Positions 8,172 to 15,975 are shown, counted from the stretch's first letter. The stretch is DNA of 64,000 nucleotides from Oscillospiraceae bacterium (GCA_014799385.1 JAAVIC010000012.1:45477-109476); one strand, 5' to 3'. Notes: generated by a model from the letters alone, not told the origin. Translations and numbers: made by a program.

Positions 8172-8525
8172 TCATATCTTTCCGCACGGGAAAACCGAGC
8201 GGCGGTAGCAATCAATTAGCTTATCGAGCCACGGGTCGCTGATTCCGAGCGTTTCTGCGTCGTACATCAACCCGAAGTCGTCCGATACATAAGCCGCAAG
8301 CTCGTCATCCTCGCGGGTATCGAATGCCTTCATATATGCCATTTCGCAAATATCGTCCAATTCCGCGCCGCTGTCCCCGCCCTCGTTTTTACGCTGTTCA
8401 ACGAGGTTGTAGAGCCGCATCCACTCGCTGTCAAATTCCGGCACATCTCTCAAATCGAGCGACTTTTCAATATCAAGATTTTCAACCGCGCCGGGGATAT
8501 TGTCAAGCATTTCGCGAATGTTCAT
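8172..8525 (-). CDS. Hypothetical acidic protein
   Basis: A 117-residue acidic, probably helical protein with no family recognised. Two segments look like short helix-loop units (YNLVEQRKNEGG; LDDICEMAYMKAFDTRED) and the C-terminal LDKLIDCYRRSVFPCGKI. It starts 2 bases after the aconitase stop with GAGGG as ribosome site, and ends 12 bases before the DUF6630-like pair, so it is in the same operon and may act with them. Confidence 0.6.
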   Translation of the reverse strand: MNIREMLDNIPGAVENLDIEKSLDLRDVPEFDSEWMRLYNLVEQRKNEGGDSGAELDDICEMAYMKAFDTREDDELAAYVSDDFGLMYDAETLGISDPWLDKLIDCYRRSVFPCGKI

Positions 8526-8526
8526 A

Positions 8527-10458
8527 TTATTTGCCCTCTTTGGTAAAGTTCAGCAAACCGCCCGCGAGAATCATTCCCTTGCCGCGCTCGGAAAGCTCAC
8601 ACTTCACCTCAAACGAGAAGCCCTTGGTTTTATCCTCGACAACAATTTTACCGCCGTTTTCCACGATTTCGCGGATATTCGCGATAACCAGATTGTCGCC
8701 CTGTTCCACCTTGTCGTAATCGGATTCATTCGCGAACTCCAACGGGAGGATACCGTTGTTGATGAGGTTCTGACGGTGGATTCTCGCAAAGCTCTTGCAG
8801 ATAATCGCCTTAACTCCCAGATACAGCGGAGCAAGTGCCGCATGCTCTCTCGATGAGCCTTGACCGTAATTTACACCGCCGACAATGATAGATGTTCCCG
8901 CCTCTTTCGCGCGCTTGGGGAAGGTTTCATCGCATACCGCAAAGCAGTACTCCGAAATCGCGGGGATATTCGACCGCAGCGGCAGAATCTTCGCGCCTGC
9001 GGGCATAATGTGGTCGGTGGTGATATTGTCGCCGACCTTGAGGTTTACCGCGCTCTCGATGGAATCCGCGAGCGGCTTGTTCACGGGGAACGGCTTGATG
9101 TTCGGTCCGCGCAGAATCTCAACGTTCGGAGCGTCCTCAACGCTTGCGGGAGGAGTTACCATATTGTCGTTAATGAGGAACTTCTCGGGCATTACATACG
9201 GCGGCATTTCGCCGACTGTTCTCGGGTCGGTGAACACACCCGTAACTGCGGAGATAGCCGCTGTTTCGGGGGATACAAGGTAAATCTGACCGTCCTTTGT
9301 GCCGCTGCGTCCCTCGAAGTTGCGGTTGAACGTTCTCAAAGAAATGCCCTTGCTGTTCGGCGACTGACCCATACCAATGCACGGACCGCACGCCGATTCA
9401 AGGATTCTTGCGCCCGCGTCAATCAGAATCGACAGCTCTCCGCCGTCCGCAAGCATATTGAACACTTGCTTAGAGCCGCAGGCAATCGCCAACGAAACGT
9501 CCGGGTGAACGGTCTTGCCTTTGAGAATGTGCGCGACCTTGCGAAGGTCTTGCAGAGAACTGTTCGTGCAAGAGCCGATACAAACCTGGTCGATTTTGAT
9601 TTTGCCGATTTCCTCAACGGTTTTAACGTTATCGGGAGAGTGCGGGCAAGCCGCCAGCGGAACAAGCTCCGAGAGGTTGATGTTCACTTCCTCATCGTAA
9701 ACCGCGTCCGCGTCTGCGGAAAGTTCCACGTAGTCCTCTTCGCGGCCCTGCGCCTTGAGGAACTTCAGCGTGGTTTCATCGGACGGGAAAATCGAGGTTG
9801 TAGCTCCCAGCTCCGCGCCCATATTCGTGATTGTCGCGCGCTCGGGTACGGAGAGCGACTTTACGCCCTCGCCGCAATATTCCATAACCTTGCCGACACC
9901 GCCCTTTACGGTCAGACGGCGCAGAACTTCGAGGATTACGTCCTTCGCGGAAACCCAGTCGTTCAGCTTGCCCGTGAGGTTGATTTTAACCACCTTCGGC
10001 ATTGTTATGTAGTACGCGCCGCCACCCATCGCAACCGCAACATCCAGACCGCCCGCGCCCATTGCCAGCATACCGATTCCGCCGCCCGTGGGAGTGTGCG
10101 AATCCGAGCCGATGAGCGTCTTTCCGGGCTTGCCAAATCTTTCCAAATGAACCTGATGGCAGATTCCGTTGCCGGGGCGAGAGAACCAGATTCCGTGCTT
10201 TTTGGCAACAGAGCCGATAAAGCGGTGATCGTCTGCGTTCTCAAAGCCGCTCTGGAGCGTGTTGTGGTCGATATACGCCACGGAACGCTCGGTCTTTACG
10301 CGGTCAACGCCCATCGCCTCAAACTGAAGATATGCCATTGTTCCGGTAGCGTCCTGAGTGAGGGTCTGGTCGATACGAAGCCCGATTTCCGTGCCCTTTA
10401 CCATTTCGCCGTCCACAATGTGCGCCTTGATAATTTTTTCGGTTAATGTAAGTCCCAT
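8527..10458 (-). CDS. acnA: Aconitate hydratase
   Basis: Isomerises citrate to isocitrate via cis-aconitate with a [4Fe-4S] cluster. The 643-residue product has the cluster cysteines in CIGSCTNS and CGPCIGMGQSP, and substrate blocks GSDSHTPTGGG, SSREHAALAP and the C-terminal swivel domain NNGILPLEF. It is shorter than E. coli AcnA (about 890 residues) and matches the length and order of the Aquifex-type putative aconitases. The ATG at 10458 is chosen because AAAGGAGAT lies 7 bases before it; the ATG six codons earlier would put that site inside the gene. A consensus promoter precedes it. Heads the run acnA - DUF genes - macrodomain - icd - rex. Confidence 0.94.
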   Translation of the reverse strand: MGLTLTEKIIKAHIVDGEMVKGTEIGLRIDQTLTQDATGTMAYLQFEAMGVDRVKTERSVAYIDHNTLQSGFENADDHRFIGSVAKKHGIWFSRPGNGICHQVHLERFGKPGKTLIGSDSHTPTGGGIGMLAMGAGGLDVAVAMGGGAYYITMPKVVKINLTGKLNDWVSAKDVILEVLRRLTVKGGVGKVMEYCGEGVKSLSVPERATITNMGAELGATTSIFPSDETTLKFLKAQGREEDYVELSADADAVYDEEVNINLSELVPLAACPHSPDNVKTVEEIGKIKIDQVCIGSCTNSSLQDLRKVAHILKGKTVHPDVSLAIACGSKQVFNMLADGGELSILIDAGARILESACGPCIGMGQSPNSKGISLRTFNRNFEGRSGTKDGQIYLVSPETAAISAVTGVFTDPRTVGEMPPYVMPEKFLINDNMVTPPASVEDAPNVEILRGPNIKPFPVNKPLADSIESAVNLKVGDNITTDHIMPAGAKILPLRSNIPAISEYCFAVCDETFPKRAKEAGTSIIVGGVNYGQGSSREHAALAPLYLGVKAIICKSFARIHRQNLINNGILPLEFANESDYDKVEQGDNLVIANIREIVENGGKIVVEDKTKGFSFEVKCELSERGKGMILAGGLLNFTKEGK

Positions 10459-10496
10459 AGTTGATCTCCTTTGCATAATTAAAGTCCTATAATTAC

Positions 10497-10525
10497 ATTA
10501 TACACTATATATTGCGGCTTGTCAA
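10497..10525 (-). promoter_or_regulatory. Sigma-A promoter of aconitase
   Basis: TTGACA, 17-base spacer, TATAAT on the minus strand, a perfect consensus about 40 bases before the start codon. Confidence 0.85.
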
Positions 10526-10536
10526 GAATTTAACAT

Positions 10537-10572
10537 AAAAAAATCGGGCGGATTGTTAATCCGCCCGATTTT
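10537..10572 (-). terminator. Terminator of the TM2 gene
   Basis: Perfect 15-base arms (AAAATCGGGCGGATT / complement) with a 3-base loop and a seven-T run on the minus strand, just before the aconitase promoter. Confidence 0.9.
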
Positions 10573-10581
10573 ATGACCAGG

Positions 10582-11064
10582 TTACACATAATAGGGATTT
10601 GGCTTGTTAAGTATTGCGAACAGGTCAATAAACCACCCAACAAAGAACAATCCGCAGGTGAACATATACAGAAGCCCCGTACCGATTTTACCCTCGTAAA
10701 ATTTGTGTCCGCCAAATAATCCGAGAAAAAACCACAAGCAAAGACACACCCACTTGCTCTTTTTCTTGCCGCCGTGAATCCCGACTGCCGCAACTGCTGT
10801 CGCGCTCGCGATGTTGGAATTTGTATTGGAGTTGTTTATCACAACTTGTGGCTGTGCGGAATTTGCTCCCTGAAGCTGTTCAACCTGCCGTCCGCACGAG
10901 GTGCAGAGAACCGCGTCCGCAGGTATCTGCGCCGCGCAGAATTTGCAAAACTTCATATTGTTTGCCGCCGAAGCGTTGTGGGTACTTTCAGTCTGCACTG
11001 CCTCCGTTGGCGAGTTGATCTCGCTATCCTTTTGTAAATCAATGCCATTGTTTTGATTTTCCAT
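10582..11064 (-). CDS. TM2-domain protein with zinc ribbon
   Basis: A 160-residue protein: an N-terminal acidic/asparagine-rich part, a zinc ribbon (CKFCAAQIPADAVLCTSCG), a Gln/Asn-rich linker, then a TM2 domain with two transmembrane helices (WVCLCLWFFLGLFGGHKFY ... GLFFVGWFIDLFAI). TM2 proteins are small membrane proteins of unknown role. The ATG at 11064 has AAGGAAAATAAA before it and follows a promoter at 11107-11135; an upstream in-frame ATG lies beyond that promoter. It is divergent from the XRE regulator at 11197, and both promoters sit under one inverted repeat. Confidence 0.85.
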   Translation of the reverse strand: MENQNNGIDLQKDSEINSPTEAVQTESTHNASAANNMKFCKFCAAQIPADAVLCTSCGRQVEQLQGANSAQPQVVINNSNTNSNIASATAVAAVGIHGGKKKSKWVCLCLWFFLGLFGGHKFYEGKIGTGLLYMFTCGLFFVGWFIDLFAILNKPNPYYV

Positions 11065-11106
11065 TTTATTTTCCTTTCGTATAATGAAATATTTTTTTAC
11101 AACTCT

Positions 11107-11135
11107 ATTATAGTCGATATGTGAACTAATGTCAA
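11107..11135 (-). promoter_or_regulatory. Sigma-A promoter of the TM2 gene
   Basis: Perfect TTGACA - 17 bases - TATAAT on the minus strand. Confidence 0.85.
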
Positions 11136-11154
11136 GTGTTTTTAGTCCACATAT
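11117..11154. promoter_or_regulatory. Candidate operator: 13-base inverted repeat in a divergent promoter
   Basis: Arms ATATGTGAACTAA (11117-11129) and TTAGTCCACATAT (11142-11154) match at 12 of 13 positions with a 12-base centre. They cover the -35 region of both the TM2 promoter and the XRE-gene promoter. The obvious candidate ligand is the XRE protein encoded at 11197; this is inference. Confidence 0.6.
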
Positions 11155-11157
11155 GAT
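11129..11157 (+). promoter_or_regulatory. Promoter of the XRE gene
   Basis: ATGTCA, 17-base spacer, TATGAT on the + strand, sharing five bases with the divergent -35 box. Confidence 0.5.
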
Positions 11158-11196
11158 ATACTTTGTACAAATGCACAAAAAGAGAGGTTGAATTTT

Positions 11197-11418
11197 ATGA
11201 ATTATGGCGAAAGATTAAGAATATTGCGTGAAAAGCACGAACTTACGCAAGCCGAGGTCGCGGAATACCTCAAAACCACCCAAAGCTACTACGCGCAATA
11301 TGAAAACAACCGCCGCCCGATTCCGTTTGAGCGCGTGGTGGAGCTGGCGCGGATGTATAACGTGTCCATTGACTACATCGCGGGATTTACGGACGACATA
11401 AGCCGCAAGCCCAAATAA
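11197..11418 (+). CDS. Small XRE-family transcriptional regulator
   Basis: A 73-residue protein that is almost only a Cro/C1 helix-turn-helix (LRILREKHELTQAEVAEYLKTTQSYYAQYE, read as adjoining helices), ending DYIAGFTDD, a common form in Firmicutes. The ATG at 11197 is preferred over a TTG three codons earlier because AGAGAGG then lies 9 bases upstream. Likely represses itself and the divergent TM2 gene through the inverted repeat between them. A strong terminator follows. Confidence 0.85.
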   Translation: MNYGERLRILREKHELTQAEVAEYLKTTQSYYAQYENNRRPIPFERVVELARMYNVSIDYIAGFTDDISRKPK

Positions 11419-11420
11419 AA

Positions 11421-11447
11421 ACGGCGGGATTTCTCCCGCCGTCTTAT
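11421..11447 (+). terminator. Terminator of the XRE gene
   Basis: Perfect 9-base stem ACGGCGGGA/TCCCGCCGT with a 4-base loop and a T-rich tail; it may also work leftwards. Confidence 0.8.
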
Positions 11448-11463
11448 TATTTCGTTGTTGCGA

Positions 11464-11796
11464 TTATTCCAACAACTCCATAGCGTCTTGTACTTTCTTT
11501 GTACACCGGTCAACGACCTCGGTGATGTAGTCCTTTTCTTCATCAGTCAAATTCTTCTCGGAAAGTTTTTGAACCTTTTCCTGAAGATCACCCAGCTTTG
11601 AAGCGATTTGCAAAATTTCAGACGCCGCCTCAAGAGAATTGCCGTCCGCAGCTTTCTTCGCAGCCGCGCAATACTCGTCGCACAGCGACTCGTATTCTTT
11701 CATAGTGTTCTTAACCTCTGCGCTGATTTTATCGCCGCAGCCTACCAAGGACACCACCATTACTACTACCATCAAGGCAGCCATAACTCTTTTCAT
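11464..11796 (-). CDS. Small lipoprotein (DUF6591-like)
   Basis: A 110-residue predicted lipoprotein: signal peptide with lipobox SLVGC (Cys20), then a helical, lysine/glutamate-rich body. The block EYESLCDEYCAAAKKA resembles EFEAICEKYCKLLEEN in the lipoprotein at 12412-12861, so the two are paralogues; the pattern fits DUF6591 as I remember it. Attached outside the cytoplasmic membrane; function unknown. It has its own promoter at 11838-11866 and runs convergently towards the XRE gene terminator. Confidence 0.75.
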   Translation of the reverse strand: MKRVMAALMVVVMVVSLVGCGDKISAEVKNTMKEYESLCDEYCAAAKKAADGNSLEAASEILQIASKLGDLQEKVQKLSEKNLTDEEKDYITEVVDRCTKKVQDAMELLE

Positions 11797-11837
11797 TGTC
11801 TTACCTCCAAATATGTAATATTAACGCCACTATCACA

Positions 11838-11866
11838 ATAATATCACATTTTAAGTCATTTGTCAA
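11838..11866 (-). promoter_or_regulatory. Sigma-A promoter of the 11464 lipoprotein
   Basis: TTGACA - 17 bases - TATTAT on the minus strand. Confidence 0.75.
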
Positions 11867-11955
11867 GGGGAATCCGCATAAATGTGATAAATTTGTGAAA
11901 ATTCACAGTTTATCGTGTTATTTTTTATTAAAAATTATACTGTTATACAAATCCG

Positions 11956-11982
11956 CGCCGCCCCGGCAAAAAGGGCGGCGCA
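11956..11982 (-). terminator. Possible terminator hairpin
   Basis: GCGCCGCCC / GGGGCGGCGC hairpin after the 11992-12378 gene; a proper T-run is missing, so this is weak. Confidence 0.4.
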
Positions 11983-11991
11983 GAAAGAATT

Positions 11992-12378
11992 TCAATCGAT
12001 GCTTTTATATACGCAAAACAATTGTGCAAGCGGAATCGCGGTGATTACTATGTCGCCAAATGTTAAATGCTTACCGATAATCACGATAATCAGCGAGAGA
12101 ACCGACAATCCGGACGTGATAAGCGACCAGATAAACGCGTCCTTGGTCTTGCCGATAAACCCGAAAAATCCCGCCGCGCCGTAACTCGCCACGGTGAATA
12201 TCATCACAAGGATATTTCCAAGTACACCCATAAATGTTCCGTTTTGGAACACCTTGAACATCGAATACCCGAACACAAACGAGCGGCTGCCTGCGCGCAT
12301 TGCGACAAAACCGAATATAACCGCCGCTATCGCTACAATTACACACAGCACCGAGGTTATTTTTAAGGCTTTTTTCAT
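11992..12378 (-). CDS. Small membrane protein
   Basis: A 128-residue protein with four hydrophobic segments (about residues 8-28, 45-70, 80-98 and 105-125), so a four-helix membrane protein; no family recognised. The ATG at 12378 follows GAGGGGAG; an upstream in-frame start would place that site inside the gene. It is 33 bases downstream of the DUF6591-like lipoprotein and probably shares its promoter (12909-12937). Confidence 0.7.
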   Translation of the reverse strand: MKKALKITSVLCVIVAIAAVIFGFVAMRAGSRSFVFGYSMFKVFQNGTFMGVLGNILVMIFTVASYGAAGFFGFIGKTKDAFIWSLITSGLSVLSLIIVIIGKHLTFGDIVITAIPLAQLFCVYKSID

Positions 12379-12411
12379 CTGACAACTCCCCTCAAATACC
12401 AAGTGTTACGA

Positions 12412-12861
12412 TCAGCCGTAATATTTTTTCTCCGCTTGTTCGATCCTTGTGTTCCATTGTTCCTCAACGGAAATGCAATATTTAAGCTCTTCCGTTGACA
12501 TACTTTCGGCAAGGTCGGATAATTCCAACGATTTATTATCCTTTTCGTATTTGTAATCCCACACATCGAGAGCTAACTCTATCCTACGCTCCTCGTCAGC
12601 ATTGGCGTTTTCCTCAAGGAGCTTGCAATATTTTTCGCAGATGGCTTCAAACTCATCTATCTCTTTCTTGATTTCGGGACGAATATTACCGTTCGCCGAA
12701 TCGGATTCCGAATCGCTTTTATCATCGGAATTGCCGCCTACAACCGTGTTGTTTAGCGATGTTGTTGAGTTCGTGGAATTGTTCTTCTTATCATCGTCTC
12801 CGCACCCCGCCAAAGACATTACTACCGCAATCGACACCAAAGCCGCCAAAATTTTCTTCAT
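12412..12861 (-). CDS. Small lipoprotein (DUF6591-like), paralogue
   Basis: A 149-residue predicted lipoprotein: signal peptide with lipobox SLAGC (about Cys20), a Ser/Asn/Asp-rich linker of about 45 residues, then a helical domain (IDEFEAICEKYCKLLEEN) shared with the 11464-11796 product. The ATG at 12861 follows GGAGGAAAA. First gene of a two-gene operon with a small membrane protein. Function unknown. Confidence 0.75.
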   Translation of the reverse strand: MKKILAALVSIAVVMSLAGCGDDDKKNNSTNSTTSLNNTVVGGNSDDKSDSESDSANGNIRPEIKKEIDEFEAICEKYCKLLEENANADEERRIELALDVWDYKYEKDNKSLELSDLAESMSTEELKYCISVEEQWNTRIEQAEKKYYG

Positions 12862-12908
12862 AGGTTTTCCTCCAATATGCATACACTAAATAATTCGCTT
12901 CCAAGTTT

Positions 12909-12937
12909 ATTATAGCAAATACTCCTCCGCTTGTCAA
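12909..12937 (-). promoter_or_regulatory. Sigma-A promoter of the 12412/11992 operon
   Basis: Perfect TTGACA - 17 bases - TATAAT on the minus strand. Confidence 0.85.
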
Positions 12938-12973
12938 GATTTTTTGGGAAATTTGTCGAAAAATTCGTTTAAG

Positions 12974-13528
12974 TCAATAATCTATCGAGTTCTTGCTTCG
13001 CTTGATCAAGCTGCGGATATACGCAAATGTTTCCTCCTCGCCCTTTTCGGCAAGCATTCGCAGCAGCTTTTCCAGTAAATCGGAGGTTTCCGGGTGGATT
13101 ATCCTATGCGACCTGCCCATCTCGAAATACTCCAACGGGTGCGATGATTTGTAATTCTTACCCTGGTATATCTTGCTTGCCGCGACCCTGTCGCAGAACA
13201 TCTCCACGACAAACCGCAGCGGCATTTTCACGGGTTCAACGCGTTTAGCCTTGGGATTGTAATCCGTCCAGTACTCGAAATGGTGACGGTTTCTGCCCTT
13301 GTGGTGCATCCACGCTAGGGAGTATCCGTAAGCCTCTCGCTCGCCCTCATTCGGGGAGCGTGTTCCCGTGCAGAATTTCACCCCCGGAATGAACTCCGTG
13401 AGTGAGTATTTCGACAAATCGTGACGCAGCCCTTGCCACAAAATCCCCGCTTTGGCGCAGTGGGCTATCACCTTGTGACGGTGACGCATTATGGTTTTGA
13501 AGTGCAAAAACGCGGATTTTAGTGACAT
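12974..13528 (-). CDS. DUF5662 family protein
   Basis: A 184-residue soluble protein rich in His and aromatic residues. The sequence order HRHKVIAHCAKAGILWQGLRHDLSKY ... FCTGTRSPNE ... AWMHHKGRNRHHFEYW ... PHPLEYF-like segment matches the DUF5662 (catalase-like in some annotations) family that is common in clostridial and phage genomes; its repeated His-Asp (RHDLSKY) and HHKGRNRHH motifs suggest a metal-binding, HD-like site, but activity is unknown. Ribosome site AAAGGAAAATG. It is 15 bases downstream of no other gene in operon order except that it follows the riboflavin transporter? No: the transporter stop is to its left, so this gene is read before it and may be the end of another transcript. 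Confidence 0.75.
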   Translation of the reverse strand: MSLKSAFLHFKTIMRHRHKVIAHCAKAGILWQGLRHDLSKYSLTEFIPGVKFCTGTRSPNEGEREAYGYSLAWMHHKGRNRHHFEYWTDYNPKAKRVEPVKMPLRFVVEMFCDRVAASKIYQGKNYKSSHPLEYFEMGRSHRIIHPETSDLLEKLLRMLAEKGEEETFAYIRSLIKRSKNSIDY

Positions 13529-13542
13529 TAATCATTTTCCTT

Positions 13543-14163
13543 TCATTTCTCCCGATAAATTCCGCTGAATATCGGGCGGAGCTTCTTGTAAAGAATGATA
13601 GAAACCACCGCCGCGCAAAGTCCTTTCACGAATGTAAACGGCATATTGAAGATAATCAGACAGTCCAAAAGACCGTTCACACTCGGCAAAATCTTTTGAA
13701 ACTCCCCGACAATCACATCCATCGGAAGATGATACGCCGCACTGTATGCCGGGAACACCAGAAAGTAGTTAGAAACAATGCTTATCAGCGCCATAATCAC
13801 TGATCCCGATAGGCAGCCGATTACCGCACGGGAAATCTTTTCGCTCTTGTGGGCGATGATTCCCGCCGGGAGTACCAAGGACGCGCTTAGAATGAAGTTC
13901 GACAGTTCCCCAACGCAGCCGGTCGAGGTCGTAAAGCACCCGAAGATGTTCTTAATCAAGCATACTGCCACTCCCGAAACGGGACCCATCGTCAGCGACG
14001 CAAGCATTGCGGGGACATCCGAAAAATCGAATGTGATAAAGCCGGGCATAAACGGGGTTTTAAACTTCAGCAGCTCCGCCAGTACAATGGACAGCGCCCC
14101 CATAAGCGCGGTGAATACCAACCACCGCACATCAACCTTTTTTTTCTGTTTTACGTTTTCCAT
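13543..14163 (-). CDS. ribU: ECF transporter S component for riboflavin (RibU-like)
   Basis: A 206-residue integral membrane protein with about six hydrophobic segments; it is the substrate-binding subunit of an energy-coupling factor transporter. The substrate is inferred from the FMN riboswitch directly upstream and from ECF-type features (LVFTALMGALSIVLAEL at the start; FDFSDVPAMLASLTMGPVSG, a RibU-type block). The ATPase and T subunits are not in the window and are presumably shared. The ATG at 14163 follows GGAAAGGGAGC; a longer frame would run back through the riboswitch and is rejected. DUF5662 (12974) starts 14 bases beyond its stop and may be co-transcribed. Confidence 0.88.
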   Translation of the reverse strand: MENVKQKKKVDVRWLVFTALMGALSIVLAELLKFKTPFMPGFITFDFSDVPAMLASLTMGPVSGVAVCLIKNIFGCFTTSTGCVGELSNFILSASLVLPAGIIAHKSEKISRAVIGCLSGSVIMALISIVSNYFLVFPAYSAAYHLPMDVIVGEFQKILPSVNGLLDCLIIFNMPFTFVKGLCAAVVSIILYKKLRPIFSGIYREK

Positions 14164-14167
14164 AATA

Positions 14168-14228
14168 GCTCCCTTTCCTCGGGGGAAAGCAGAAATCCCC
14201 TTTTCACCGTTAATACGATAAAAAGGGG
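14168..14228 (-). promoter_or_regulatory. Riboswitch expression platform (alternative hairpins)
   Basis: Three competing pairings are visible on the minus-strand RNA: CCCCTTTT with AAAAGGGG (14197-14228); GGGG (14197-14200) with CCCC (14181-14185); and CTTTCC with GGAAAG (14173-14189), the last covering the ribosome site. The first and second exclude each other, and the second frees the ribosome site. This points to control of translation start; inference from pairing only. Confidence 0.55.
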
Positions 14229-14254
14229 CGACAAATACTTTCGATATTTGTTTT

Positions 14255-14409
14255 CTGATTCTTTCATCCGGACTATACCGTCGGTATCGGAATTTCACCG
14301 ATTCAGCCGAAACGCATTTTCTCAAGCACTTGCTGCACTCTCGAATCAAACGCGCCCCGGGTCGCGGACTCTCACCGCCGGTGGGGAATCTCACCCCGCC
14401 CCGAAACAG
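14255..14409 (-). ncRNA. FMN riboswitch (RFN element)
   Basis: The minus strand carries the RFN signature blocks in order: GGGGTGAGATTCCC, ACCGGCGGTGAGAGTCCGCGA, a variable P4-like hairpin, GGTGAAATTCCGATACCGAC, GGTATAGTCCGGATGAAAG. It closes with a CTGTTTC/GAAAG...CAG base stem. Binds FMN to turn the downstream riboflavin transporter off. Confidence 0.97.
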
Positions 14410-14442
14410 ATTAAATTTTATTTGAGCATTCCGCTCAATGAT

Positions 14443-14471
14443 ATTATACTACTTTCGCGGGAAAATGTCAA
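14443..14471 (-). promoter_or_regulatory. Sigma-A promoter of the riboswitch-ribU transcript
   Basis: Perfect TTGACA - 17 bases - TATAAT, about 35 bases before the riboswitch. Confidence 0.85.
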
Positions 14472-14500
14472 TAGGTTTTGTAAAAAAGTTTTTGTCGTGT

Positions 14501-15820
14501 TTATACAATATCGTTCGCGTCAAACGGATCCCCGCATTCGGGGCAGAACTTCGGCGGCTTGGTCGGGTCTTCGGGCTGCCAGCCGCACTTGTCGCACTTG
14601 TACAGCGGAACTCCCGCCGGCTTGGGTTTGCCGCAATTCATGCAGAACTTGCCCTGATTCGATGTACCGCACGAGCAAGTCCATGCGCCGCCCTTCCGGG
14701 GCTTGGGCTTTCCGCAGTTCATACAGAAATTCGATGTGTTCTGCGTTCCGCATTCGCACGTCCATGCCCCCGCGGGAGCAGGTTGTGCCGCGGCAGCCTG
14801 AGCCTGCTGATTCTGCGCCGCCATATTGTACAGATTCCCGGCATTGATTCCGCCGGTCTGCTGAGCCATATTCATTCCCATAAAGCCCATAAACGCTCCG
14901 CCCGCGTTGCCCGCAGCGGTTTTCATTGCCTCGCCCTGAGCCTCGGTAAGATGCGCCGCCGCCATTCCGGGGTCGCGCATAACCGCAGTCTTTTGGAGGT
15001 TCTTGATAAGCTCCTCGTCCTCCTTGGACAGGCTCGGCGGATTCATATTGAATGAAGATACCGAAATTCCGCGTTTTTCGCCCCACTTTGTGGAAAGAAC
15101 CTCGTTCAGCGCGTCACAAATTTCCTGAGCGTGTGACGGGAGCTGGCTCGGGCGCACGCCGCTGTCGGAGATTTTACCGAGCGCGGGCTGCAGCGCGGTA
15201 ACGATTTCCGCCTTGAGGATACTGTCTATCTGCGTAGCCCTGTAAACATCGGCAACATTTCCGCAAACATTGGTGTAGAACAACACGGGATTGGTTATCG
15301 TGTACGAATACTCGCCGTTGCATCGCAGTGAAATATCCACGTCAAGACCGATGTTCTTGTCCAACACACGGAACGGAATCGGGCTTGGCGTACCGTACAG
15401 CCGCCCGGTGACTTCCTTGGTGTTGATGTAATACACGCGTTGGTCTGTGGTTTCCTGACCGCCGAACGCAAACCGCTTTCCGACCTCGGCAAAGCTCTTC
15501 GCGATACTGTCGCCAAGACTTCCGTAGAAAATTGACGGCTGCGAGGAGCTGTCATACACAAATTCGCCCGCCTCTGCGCAGACTTCGGCAACCTTGCCGC
15601 CGTCCACGATAAGCGCGCACTGACCCTCGTTTACGTTGATAATAGAGCCGTTGGAGATGATGTTGTCCGAACCCTTGCGGTTTGAGGACTTGCCGCCCAC
15701 GCGCTTCAATCCGCGCGCCGCCAGGATTGAAGAATCCAGCGCGTCACAATAAAAATAATCTCTCCACGAATCCGCCAAAACGCCCGAAAGCGCACCAATA
15801 CCCGCCTTAAGTAATCCCAT
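14501..15820 (-). CDS. SPFH-domain protein with three C-terminal zinc ribbons (YdjI-like)
   Basis: A 439-residue protein. Residues about 1-330 resemble B. subtilis YdjI (SPFH-like/virion-core-like domain; in Bacillus linked to membrane stress and PspA-type proteins). A Gln/Ala-rich linker follows, then three Cys4 zinc ribbons in tandem: WTCECGTQNTSNFCMNCG, WTCSCGTSNQGKFCMNCG and YKCDKCGW...FCPECG. YdjI usually has fewer ribbons. Ribosome site AAGGAGG directly before ATG. The 5' leader between promoter (15976-16004) and start contains a cruciform repeat copy. No neighbour suggests the partner. Confidence 0.8.
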   Translation of the reverse strand: MGLLKAGIGALSGVLADSWRDYFYCDALDSSILAARGLKRVGGKSSNRKGSDNIISNGSIINVNEGQCALIVDGGKVAEVCAEAGEFVYDSSSQPSIFYGSLGDSIAKSFAEVGKRFAFGGQETTDQRVYYINTKEVTGRLYGTPSPIPFRVLDKNIGLDVDISLRCNGEYSYTITNPVLFYTNVCGNVADVYRATQIDSILKAEIVTALQPALGKISDSGVRPSQLPSHAQEICDALNEVLSTKWGEKRGISVSSFNMNPPSLSKEDEELIKNLQKTAVMRDPGMAAAHLTEAQGEAMKTAAGNAGGAFMGFMGMNMAQQTGGINAGNLYNMAAQNQQAQAAAAQPAPAGAWTCECGTQNTSNFCMNCGKPKPRKGGAWTCSCGTSNQGKFCMNCGKPKPAGVPLYKCDKCGWQPEDPTKPPKFCPECGDPFDANDIV

Positions 15821-15842
15821 AATTTCCTCCTTATTTGAATTT

Positions 15843-15945
15843 GCAAATCCGAAACCGTACAGACGAGCTACCGCTCGTCTGTACTCGCTGAGCGACCCGC
15901 AACACCACTTCGCGGTGTTGCGCGCCGCTCGCGTTTCGAATTTGC
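15843..15945. repeat. Cruciform intergenic repeat, copy 1
   Basis: Outer arms GCAAATCCGAAAC (15843-15855) and GTTTCGAATTTGC (15933-15945), 12/13. Inside, a perfect 12-base hairpin GTACAGACGAGC and a second, GCAACACC/GGTGTTGC. It lies in the 5' leader of the YdjI-like gene, directly before its ribosome site. Confidence 0.85.
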
Positions 15946-15975
15946 CTGCTCCGCTATTATTACGCCACTGATTAT

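Noticed and set aside
8860..10446. 528-codon open frame on the + strand opposite aconitase
   Set aside because: It is the antisense of a well-conserved gene in G+C-rich codons; no ribosome site, no family motif.
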